Part shown: in pieces, positions 1 to 7,597 of the stretch
How positions within the stretch are numbered: position 1 is the stretch's first letter
Layout of the letters: each line of letters opens with the position of its first letter
Assembly (NCBI GenBank): GCA_003222835.1
Contig: QHXE01000064.1
Location: 1 to 15,130, forward strand
Direction: 5' to 3'
DNA: 15,130 nt
Source: Acidobacteriota bacterium
GTDB taxonomy: Bacteria; Acidobacteriota; Blastocatellia; Pyrinomonadales; Pyrinomonadaceae
Position numbers and translations under genes: made by a program
Notes under the pieces: generated by a model
Told to the model about the DNA's origin: nothing
The model's database searches: none
The model's input: only the letters and a program-made list of their open reading frames with translations

Positions 1-2
1 GC

Positions 3-3000
3 ACTGTCTCAGAAACGGTTACGGTGACCGTACAGACGGTTGTAAGTCTTGCCGTCACGCCCGACGAAACTTCTCCGTCCGACAGGATCTCGCCACACGC
101 TCAGGTGACTCGTCTCTTTCGCGTCTGCAACACCGGCAATTACTCTGACAGCTTCACGTTGACGCACGCCGATATCACGGCGCCGGCAACCATTAGCGCG
201 TTTTACTTCGACAACGATGGCAGCGGAACAGTCAACGCCGGCGATACTCAAGTCCGTCTGAATGAAACCGTCTCGCCCCAATCGACGCCCGGTGGCTGTC
301 TCGGTGTGCTCGCTGCAATCGATACCAACGACGCGGCTTCGCAAAGCACGATCACGATCAGGATTACCGCACGCTCGAACGGGGCGAATGCTACCAACGG
401 TCGCGCGGAAGACACGGGTACGATTATCAATGTCGTCGGTCAGGGCGCATTTCTGTCTAGTCCCGACAATCCGAATCTCGTTCCCAGCAAGTTGGTTAAT
501 GGCCTCGCCCAGATCCCGGTAAGCTTCGGTGCACAGTTCACTTACACCATCGCTTTTAAGAACGGCGGTGACGATCCGGCGCTTAACGTCGTCGTCGACG
601 ATCAGTTGCCGGCCGCAATCGATTATGTCAGCGGCTCGCTAAAATTAAACGATCGCAGTCTTGCTGACGAGGGTAGTGAATCTTCGGTTCGCGACAATCA
701 CATTCGAGTCTTCATAGCTCGCGTAAATCCGGGCGAGAGCTTTCGCATCTCTTTTGTGGCGCGTCTCGCTCGTTCGGTCGCCGATGGAAGCGGACTCGTG
801 AACACCGCGAGCTTTACCGCCGACAATACTCCTCCTGTCAAGAGCAGTCCGGCTATAGTGGTGATCGATCCTTTCGGCTTTGTCTTTGCCGGTCGCGCCG
901 GCAGGTCTGCGCCGATCGCCGGCGCGCGCGTTGAGGTATTACAAGACCAGGGTGGCGAGAACCTCTTGCGTCTGCCGGCGGACACCGGTTTCACTCCAAA
1001 CGAAAAAAATCAAAATCCATTTTCGAGCGATGGCCAGGGACACTTCAGTTTTACACCTGGCGCCGATGAAATGGGCAGTGCGAACGCCACGGCCAATTAC
1101 TTCCTGCGGGTGACCGCGCAGAATTACATGACGCGACTGATGCAGTTAAGTCTACGCCCGACTCAGCCTGGACTTTTTAATCTGACGATTCATGCGATCG
1201 ACAATCAGCCGCTGGCTGTAGCCGGCGGCTTCGACTTGGTGCGTGACGACGTTCGCCTCGCCGATCTCGCTACGCTGGCGCTGAATGTGCCGATGTTCGA
1301 ACCGGGTGGGCTGCAAATCGTCAAATCGGCCGATCGTGCGCGGGCAGAGATTGGCGACACGATCACTTATCGAATCGAAGTTCACAATCCGACCGCGACT
1401 TCGGTAAATGATGTCACCGTCGAGGATCATCTGCCACCTTCGTTCAATTATGCTGAGGGGAGCGCGTTGTTCGGTTTAGGTTCAAGTCCGGATCAGCCAA
1501 TCGCGCCGGAAGTTCAATCCGATGTCTTAAGGTTTCATCTCGGTGAGATTCCGCATGGCGCGACGGCGCACGTGCTCTATCGAGTGAGAGTGGGCGCCAA
1601 TGCGCACGAGGGCGAGCAGGAGAATCTGGCCGTTGCGTCGGGCGGTTTTGCTTCCGGGGAAAAAGTCTCGACAGCCCCCGCCCGCGCCGTCGTCGTCATC
1701 TCCAACGGCGTGTTCTCGACGCGCCAAGTCCTGATTGGCCGCGTCTTCGTTGACACGAATGGCGACGGACAGTTCGATCAAAGTGATCGACCGATGCCGG
1801 GAGTGCGACTGTATCTGAGCAATGGCCAATCAGTAATTACCGATTCGGCGGGACTATACAGCTTTCCTTCGCTTAGCGATGGTTCGCAGGTCATCTCGCT
1901 GGATCCGGTCACGGTGCCGACCGGCTATGCACTATCTGACAGCGGCAGAAAATCCGGAAATAGCTGGACACGTCTGTTGCGCACGCCGATTGGCGGCGGG
2001 GCCTTACTACGACAAAACTTCGCTCTGGTTGGGTCAGTACCACCTTCTCTAGCGGGTGGGCCAACCTCGCCCTCGGTACTACCCGCGCCGCTTAGTAACT
2101 CCGGCGACAAACTGAAGTTTGTCGGACAACCGGGAACTTACGAAGTTGCGGCCACAGACAATGTCGAAGCGGTCCCACCAGGTGCGGTGCGCGTGATTTC
2201 GCCGGCGCCTAACTCAGTATCGATGTCGCCCGGTTTGCAAATCGAGGCCCGTGTGGCTTTGGACTGGTCAGTCAAGCTGGAAGTCAATGGCGAGCAAGTT
2301 TCTGACAAGAACATAGGCGTCCGCAGCTTAGACCACAAGAACCAAGTAGCGACGTTCACTTTCGTCGGCATCAGCGTTAAGCCCGGATCAAATCGAATTC
2401 GTTGCACCTCGATTGGTCCCAACGGCGTAGTTGGTCGTACGGAGGAGTTAATCGTCATGGGCCGCGGGCCGGCGCGTCGTCTCGAGATCGTCTCTGAAAA
2501 ATCTGAAATTCACTCCGGTGGTAATGATTCCACGATCGTGCGCGTCAAAGCTTTCGATCAGTGGGGCAATCCAGCGCTCGATGGCGAGATCGGTATTGAG
2601 ACCTCGCTCGGGCAACTGCGGCGGCTCGATGAAAAGGCGAGGGAGGCGCAAACTTCTTCAGTGCCCGTCGCGCAAAAACTCGTCGATACGGTTGGGCCGG
2701 CAAGCTCACAGGTTGTGGTCCAGCTCGAAAGCGGCGAAGTAACGCTCAGGCTGTTCAGTTCCGGCGCCCCGGGAGAAGCCCGACTGCGCGCCCAGACCGG
2801 ACAGATCGAAGCGGAAGGCCAGGTTCACATCAACTCCGAAATGCGCAAGAGCATTCTGGTCGGCTTCGCCGAGATGAGTTTCGGTAACAGCATTCCCGAA
2901 GTCGGCCTGCGCGGCGAGCAGGGCAACTTCCGCAAGCGCGTCAGCCTTTTTTACAGCGGTACCGTCCTTGGCAACAACGTGCTCACGCTTTCGTACGATT

Positions 3001-5357
3001 CGCAACGCCCCATCAACCGCACCGCTGGCCGCGATCGGATTTTTCAGCTCGATCCGCTGGATCGCGTCTATCCGCTGTTCGGCGATTCGTCCACGCGTTA
3101 TGAAGCGGCGCAATCGAATTCAAAACTTTACCTGCGTGTGGATCATAAACGCTCGTACGCAATGTTCGGCGACTTTGAAACGGACATGAACGCACCGCTG
3201 ATGGGCTACGCACGCAAGCTGACTGGCGTCAAAGCGCATCTTGAGAATTCTCGCGGCGACTTTGTCACGATCACGGGCGCGCGTCCCGACACAACGTTCG
3301 CTCGCGACGTCTTCCCCGCGGGCAGTCTGGGAATCATGCAGCTTTCCAATGAAGAGATTCTGCCGGGCTCCGAAGTTGTCTTGCTCGAAGTGCGCGACAG
3401 ACGCAATCCGGAAGTGATCATCTCGCGCGAGACTCTGACGCGATCGGTTGATTACAATCTCGACGCGCTCACCGGGCGCCTGTTTCTGCTTCGTTACATC
3501 TCGACGTTCGATTCAGTGTTGAATCTCACGCAGATAGTCGTCAGCTATGAACATCGCGCAACCAGCTTGAACTCAGCGGTCTACACCGCACGCGCGCGCA
3601 GAAATTTCAAAGGAATTGGATTAAAACTGGGACTTTCGGCTGTGCTCCAACGGCAACCTGACCAAGCAGACTTTGCGCTCGGCGGAGTTGACGCAGAAAA
3701 GACCTTGCCTCGGGGCGGCTCGCTGCAACTTGCATGGGCGCGCAGCGAGGGTGAGATTCTGGGAACCGGCAACGTGCTGAGTACGACCGGAGACAACAAG
3801 CATGACGGCGATGCGTACCAACTAACGCTGGCACAGCCACTACCGTTCCTCGGTGCCACCGTGCGGGCGCGTTACCTGAATGCCTCATCGGGTTTCTTTA
3901 ATCCGTTCGGCGGCACGATCACGCCCGGCTCGCGTCGTGGCGAAGTGACACTGGAAATGAAACCCCTCAAGAATTCGACCCTTCGTTTCGGCGCCACGAG
4001 TGAACGTAACAAGACGGCCAACGTTGACAACGACCGTCTGACTTTTTCCGCTGCCTGGGACCAGGTTCTGAACGACCGCATTCGTTTTCATTTCGGCTTC
4101 GATCATCGCGCCTTTAGTGACAACCTGAACGACAAGACGACCGATTCAAATCTGATCACCGCGGGCGCGGAGGTGCAGGCGACGGCCAAACTGCAATTCT
4201 CGGTGAAGCGCGAACAGAATTTGAATGAGGCCGATCCAACCTATCCGACGCAGACGACACTTGGCGCGACTTATCAGGTCAATGCCTTGACCAAACTTTT
4301 CTTCACGCAAAGACTAGCCGCCGCGCCCATCAGCCCAATCGGCGATTTCACGGCCAACGGTTTCGCAGCGTCTTCGTCTCGGCGAGAGACCGCCTTCGGT
4401 GTCGAGACGCGTTTCGGCAAACACACCTCGATGACCGGTCGTTATCAACTCGAAAACGGAATCAACGGAACCGACAGCTTTGCGGTGATCGGTTTACAGG
4501 ATCGTCTGCCACTCTCAAAGAAGCTTTCTCTTGATCTAGGCTTTGAACGCGGTTTCCATCTGCTGGGTCCAAATCAGAGTTTTGATAGTGCTACGTTTGG
4601 TTTTGGCTGGCAGCCGAATTCCGATCTCCGCGCCACGGCGCGTTACGAGTACCGCGATCGCGGCGGCCTCGGACAACTATTCGCCGCGGGCGTTGCGGGC
4701 AAACTGAGCGAAGGCATAACTGCACTCTCACGTTTTCAATTTTCCCGTGGCGCGTTCAGCGGCAAATCAAACTCTGCTCTCGAAGGTACCGCGGCACTGG
4801 CGATACGCCCGCTTGATTCCGATCGTACTGGCATCCTTTTCAGCTACACGCATCGTTCGCTGATTCAAGATGCAACCTCGTCAACTCCTACCCGTGCTCG
4901 CGTCGATTCGCTAGCGAGCGACGGTTACCGTCAAGTCACCAAGCGACTCGAACTATACGGACGATTCGCGCTGCGCTTCAGCGCCGACGGTCAACCTCAG
5001 CTACCTTATGTTTCGACGCTGAGCCTATTGACGCAAGCACGCGCCCAATACCTGCTGGCGCGCCGATTGGATTGGGCGGTCGAAACGCGCATGATGTTTC
5101 AGCCTTCGTCGCACACGACACGCCACACCTATGCAACTGAACTCGGATTCTGGCTGCTTCCGGACATGAGACTGGCCACCGGCTATAATTTCACCTCGGC
5201 GCAAGAACCCGCCGGCGCGGTGATTCTCCCAACCCGACGTGGCTTTTATTTCACCATCTCTTCAAAGCTGTCGAATCTTTTCGATCTGTTCGGAACTTCA
5301 AAAGCCGGACTCGCGAGCTCGACAGATAATCCGAGCAGCATAGAAAAGGAAAAGTAG
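3..5357 (+). CDS. Giant DUF11/SdrD_B-like surface protein with C-terminal outer-membrane beta-barrel (5' partial)
   Basis: The reading frame is open to the left edge (codons from base 3 read TVSETVTVTV), so the true start and probably a signal peptide lie outside the window; the GTG at 24 is only the first in-frame start candidate. Counting from that GTG, I see a two-Cys VCNTG domain (about 30-140), a DUF11 repeat (164-276), a carboxypeptidase-regulatory-like beta domain (282-409), a second DUF11 (about 428-555), an SdrD_B-like domain with a DTNGDGQFDQSD calcium-type loop (566-640), an Ig-like segment (722-812) and an invasin/Big-1-like segment (817-937). From about 943 to the end come alternating-polarity strands rich in Y/F/R typical of an outer-membrane barrel, including DRVYPLFGDSS near 1013 and a GSEVVLLEVRDRRNPEV motif near 1115. 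Likely role: a large cell-surface adhesin or matrix protein anchored by its own barrel (inference). The last 25 or so residues are polar and end in lysine, not the usual terminal aromatic. The architecture is clear; the function is unknown. Confidence 0.88.
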   Translation, partial: TVSETVTVTVQTVVSLAVTPDETSPSDRISPHAQVTRLFRVCNTGNYSDSFTLTHADITAPATISAFYFDNDGSGTVNAGDTQVRLNETVSPQSTPGGCLGVLAAIDTNDAASQSTITIRITARSNGANATNGRAEDTGTIINVVGQGAFLSSPDNPNLVPSKLVNGLAQIPVSFGAQFTYTIAFKNGGDDPALNVVVDDQLPAAIDYVSGSLKLNDRSLADEGSESSVRDNHIRVFIARVNPGESFRISFVARLARSVADGSGLVNTASFTADNTPPVKSSPAIVVIDPFGFVFAGRAGRSAPIAGARVEVLQDQGGENLLRLPADTGFTPNEKNQNPFSSDGQGHFSFTPGADEMGSANATANYFLRVTAQNYMTRLMQLSLRPTQPGLFNLTIHAIDNQPLAVAGGFDLVRDDVRLADLATLALNVPMFEPGGLQIVKSADRARAEIGDTITYRIEVHNPTATSVNDVTVEDHLPPSFNYAEGSALFGLGSSPDQPIAPEVQSDVLRFHLGEIPHGATAHVLYRVRVGANAHEGEQENLAVASGGFASGEKVSTAPARAVVVISNGVFSTRQVLIGRVFVDTNGDGQFDQSDRPMPGVRLYLSNGQSVITDSAGLYSFPSLSDGSQVISLDPVTVPTGYALSDSGRKSGNSWTRLLRTPIGGGALLRQNFALVGSVPPSLAGGPTSPSVLPAPLSNSGDKLKFVGQPGTYEVAATDNVEAVPPGAVRVISPAPNSVSMSPGLQIEARVALDWSVKLEVNGEQVSDKNIGVRSLDHKNQVATFTFVGISVKPGSNRIRCTSIGPNGVVGRTEELIVMGRGPARRLEIVSEKSEIHSGGNDSTIVRVKAFDQWGNPALDGEIGIETSLGQLRRLDEKAREAQTSSVPVAQKLVDTVGPASSQVVVQLESGEVTLRLFSSGAPGEARLRAQTGQIEAEGQVHINSEMRKSILVGFAEMSFGNSIPEVGLRGEQGNFRKRVSLFYSGTVLGNNVLTLSYDSQRPINRTAGRDRIFQLDPLDRVYPLFGDSSTRYEAAQSNSKLYLRVDHKRSYAMFGDFETDMNAPLMGYARKLTGVKAHLENSRGDFVTITGARPDTTFARDVFPAGSLGIMQLSNEEILPGSEVVLLEVRDRRNPEVIISRETLTRSVDYNLDALTGRLFLLRYISTFDSVLNLTQIVVSYEHRATSLNSAVYTARARRNFKGIGLKLGLSAVLQRQPDQADFALGGVDAEKTLPRGGSLQLAWARSEGEILGTGNVLSTTGDNKHDGDAYQLTLAQPLPFLGATVRARYLNASSGFFNPFGGTITPGSRRGEVTLEMKPLKNSTLRFGATSERNKTANVDNDRLTFSAAWDQVLNDRIRFHFGFDHRAFSDNLNDKTTDSNLITAGAEVQATAKLQFSVKREQNLNEADPTYPTQTTLGATYQVNALTKLFFTQRLAAAPISPIGDFTANGFAASSSRRETAFGVETRFGKHTSMTGRYQLENGINGTDSFAVIGLQDRLPLSKKLSLDLGFERGFHLLGPNQSFDSATFGFGWQPNSDLRATARYEYRDRGGLGQLFAAGVAGKLSEGITALSRFQFSRGAFSGKSNSALEGTAALAIRPLDSDRTGILFSYTHRSLIQDATSSTPTRARVDSLASDGYRQVTKRLELYGRFALRFSADGQPQLPYVSTLSLLTQARAQYLLARRLDWAVETRMMFQPSSHTTRHTYATELGFWLLPDMRLATGYNFTSAQEPAGAVILPTRRGFYFTISSKLSNLFDLFGTSKAGLASSTDNPSSIEKEK

Positions 5358-5384
5358 TTCGACCGTCAATCGAAGAACGTTGTG

Positions 5385-6707
5385 ATGAGATCCAGACTTT
5401 CCAAACTATCTCGCGCTAGCTTGAGGGTGCTATTCCTGCGAGTGTTTCCCCTGACCCTGTTCTTAGGGGTATGCAGCGTTCAGAGCGCTTATGCCGGGCT
5501 CGCCGTTACGCCGATTTCGTGGAACGTCGTCGGTCTTGACAGCAATAACCCCACGATAGGACCCGACACATACCAAGTTGGCGCGCGCGTCTGTAACACC
5601 GGGGGAACCGCCGTCAACAGTATCGCGGGCACTTTCATTTGGGATAGCACCAACGCCTTTATCAATCTGAGCGGCGCGAGCACCCTTAACGTTAGCTCGT
5701 TGAATGCCGGCGCCTGCGTGGACTTCTACTATCCCGTAACCATCACTCGAAGCTCACTAGCTTACAACGCAACTCGAAGCTACCACATCGACGTGAGCGC
5801 CACGGGTATCTCGACGATGACCACGCCGACACCGCGCGAGATTTACGTCGAGAAAATCATTTCGCAAAACCGCAATTCAGTACAGTCAATCGTCGGGCCT
5901 ACTACCGTCTATGTCGGACAGACTTATACCTACACAGTTAATGCGACCACCGCAACTCAGGGCTACGAACAACTCGAAGCTTTTCTTAATCTCTCTAATG
6001 TGATTTTTCAGGTTCAGGCAATCGCGACCACGTATACGTCGCCGCCGGCCGCAACCAACGATAAGTTTTACGCGGATGCTTGCGGTTGGGACAACAACCC
6101 ATTGAGCGCAACCTACCGCAGCTGCATTGGCCCAGCGAACTATTCCGGTGGGAAAGCCGGTGGCACCATTAGTTCAACCTATACGGTGAAAATTCTATCG
6201 ACCGGCGTAACCACGGCTTCGGCATTGATTATGGACTTCTCAGGCAGCAGCTATCACTACAATAACGACTTTGGCGTAGGAGTCAACGCCATCACTATTA
6301 CAGCTCTACCAGCACTGGTGCCTAACGTTTCGCTTCAGAAATCTGTCACGCCAAACACTGCCGCGCAACTGATACCCGGCGCCGATCTCGTTTATACGAT
6401 CGCCTTCACGAACAGCGGTACGGCGAGCGCTTCCAGTCTCATCGTGACAGATCCCATCCCCGCGAATACCGATTTCAAAGTTGGATCTGTGACCAGATCA
6501 TTAGGGACGACCGGCTTGACCGTGACGGCGGCGTATTCGATAGACAACGGGAGCACCTGGACCTATACGTCGGTAAGTGGCGGTGGCAGCGCACCTTCCG
6601 GGTACGATCGGAATGTGACAAACATTAAGTGGACGTTTACTGGCAATCTAAGCCAAATCTCGCCGAACAACACGGGTAACGTTAGGTTCACGTCACGGAT
6701 TAGATGA
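5385..6707 (+). CDS. Exported DUF11-domain protein
   Basis: This is a secreted protein of 440 residues. An arginine-rich n-region, a hydrophobic stretch (LRVFPLTLFLGV) and a QSAYA-G cleavage site form a clear signal peptide in the first 38 residues. The mature N-terminus has a VCNTG motif and a second Cys in LNAGACVDF, echoing the N-terminal part of the upstream giant protein. Cys 236 and 247 form another possible pair. A DUF11 repeat occupies about 312-440 (SLQKSVTP, DLVYTIAFTNSGTA, VTDPIP), and the protein ends where that fold normally ends, so no anchor follows. ATG at 5385 is preferred over the GTG at 5382 because GAAGAA lies 7 bases before it. It starts 27 bp after the giant gene and is probably co-transcribed. 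It may be a soluble partner or shorter relative of that protein; this is inference. Confidence 0.87.
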   Translation: MRSRLSKLSRASLRVLFLRVFPLTLFLGVCSVQSAYAGLAVTPISWNVVGLDSNNPTIGPDTYQVGARVCNTGGTAVNSIAGTFIWDSTNAFINLSGASTLNVSSLNAGACVDFYYPVTITRSSLAYNATRSYHIDVSATGISTMTTPTPREIYVEKIISQNRNSVQSIVGPTTVYVGQTYTYTVNATTATQGYEQLEAFLNLSNVIFQVQAIATTYTSPPAATNDKFYADACGWDNNPLSATYRSCIGPANYSGGKAGGTISSTYTVKILSTGVTTASALIMDFSGSSYHYNNDFGVGVNAITITALPALVPNVSLQKSVTPNTAAQLIPGADLVYTIAFTNSGTASASSLIVTDPIPANTDFKVGSVTRSLGTTGLTVTAAYSIDNGSTWTYTSVSGGGSAPSGYDRNVTNIKWTFTGNLSQISPNNTGNVRFTSRIR

Positions 6708-6714
6708 ACGAATC

Positions 6715-7467
6715 CTACTGAATCGCGAATACGTCATCACTTACTGGCTGATTGAGCTTTACGTCTTTCACTTTGTATTCGGCGAAGAATGCGCCCTGCG
6801 GCATCTCAAGTCGCTGGGAAAAACTCATCGCAACCAGCACGCCGTCGAAATCCTTGAATTTTGAATTCTCAATTCCGAACATGTATCCGTTGTAAGGAAT
6901 CTTGTATTTCATCACCCGTGCCGTCGCCGGGTCGACGTAAAAATCAGTGGTGTTACCGTCTGCATCGACAATGCGAAAGCCGAGGAACTTCTTATCGCCG
7001 GGCAACGCCGAAACCGTATAGCCCGGCTGATCGAATTTCGTGAGCACGGGCAAGCCGAACTTATTCGCCGGCGGCATTTGCACCCCCGGAATCGAGCTGT
7101 ATGACTGCTGTCCATCGTAGATCTGTTTGAACTTAAACATCGGACTCGCATCCACCTCGAGCCGCATGCGCTCACCGACGGTCACCAGCGCAAACTTTCC
7201 TGGGATCGATTGCGCACTGGTCGGGCCATACAGATCGACGGTGCCGAAGAGCACCATACTCTTCAGTTTCTTAAATTTGTCGCCGCCTTGTGCAGCCAGG
7301 GCCGCGCGAGCGAGTTCGAGCGGCGTGCTCTTAGCCGTAATCGCAGGGGCAGCGGTAATCGTACTGGTTGAGGTGGTTGGGGTTGGCTTTGCCGCATTTG
7401 GCCCTTGAGCCATTACGGCACTAAGCAAGAATATCAGGACGGCAAGCGTCGATGCGCTTCTTTTCAT
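6715..7467 (-). CDS. Exported LolA-like (lipoprotein-carrier fold) hypothetical protein
   Basis: This is a 250-residue exported protein. Residues 1-20 form a signal peptide (MKRSASTLAVLIFLLSAVMA), followed by a low-complexity Thr/Ala/Pro linker (24-47). The mature domain opens with a helix containing ALAAQGGDKFKKLKSM and continues as successive beta strands (FGTVDLYGP, KFALVTVGERMRLEV, QIYDGQQSYSSIPG, DFYVDPATARVMKYKIPY, FFAEYKVKDVKLNQPVSDDVF). This is the pattern of the LolA/LppX-like half-barrel family common in Acidobacteriota, where many members lack a defined role. A good Shine-Dalgarno (AAGGAG, 7474-7479) 6 bases before the ATG fixes the start. The gene lies downstream of the TonB-dependent-receptor-like gene, separated by a palindromic repeat. 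It may bind a hydrophobic ligand in the periplasm (inference). Its stop is 7 bp from the convergent DUF11 gene. Confidence 0.82.
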   Translation of the reverse strand: MKRSASTLAVLIFLLSAVMAQGPNAAKPTPTTSTSTITAAPAITAKSTPLELARAALAAQGGDKFKKLKSMVLFGTVDLYGPTSAQSIPGKFALVTVGERMRLEVDASPMFKFKQIYDGQQSYSSIPGVQMPPANKFGLPVLTKFDQPGYTVSALPGDKKFLGFRIVDADGNTTDFYVDPATARVMKYKIPYNGYMFGIENSKFKDFDGVLVAMSFSQRLEMPQGAFFAEYKVKDVKLNQPVSDDVFAIQ

Positions 7468-7473
7468 GGCGGA

Positions 7474-7479
7474 CTCCTT
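7474..7479 (-). promoter_or_regulatory. Shine-Dalgarno of the LolA-like gene
   Basis: AAGGAG on the minus strand with a 6-base spacer to the ATG at 7467. It is the clearest ribosome-binding site in the window and fixes this start. Confidence 0.8.
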
Positions 7480-7496
7480 TTCAGTTTAAGAAGCGC

Positions 7497-7559
7497 GAGC
7501 GGTAGCAACCGGATCACATAAAGACAAATTCCCTGAAAAGATCCTGGTCGCTACCGCTC
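7497..7559. repeat. REP-like inverted repeat (GAGCGGTAGCRACC)
   Basis: The arms GAGCGGTAGCAACC (7497-7510) and GGTCGCTACCGCTC (7546-7559) are inverted copies with one G/A difference, which becomes a G-U pair in RNA. GGATC/GATCC extends the pairing inward around a loop of about 25 bases. The same arm occurs again at 14779-14805. The element fills most of the gap between the receptor-like gene and the LolA-like gene. On the minus strand it could act as a 3' stabilising hairpin or partial terminator for the receptor mRNA. Confidence 0.75.
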
Positions 7560-7597
7560 ACGGTTCTGTATCAAATACGCGTCAACGCCGCGAAAGT

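Noticed and set aside
6700..6720. Bidirectional terminator between the convergent genes
   Set aside because: Only 7 bp separate the two stops and no stem with T-runs is visible there; transcripts probably overlap.
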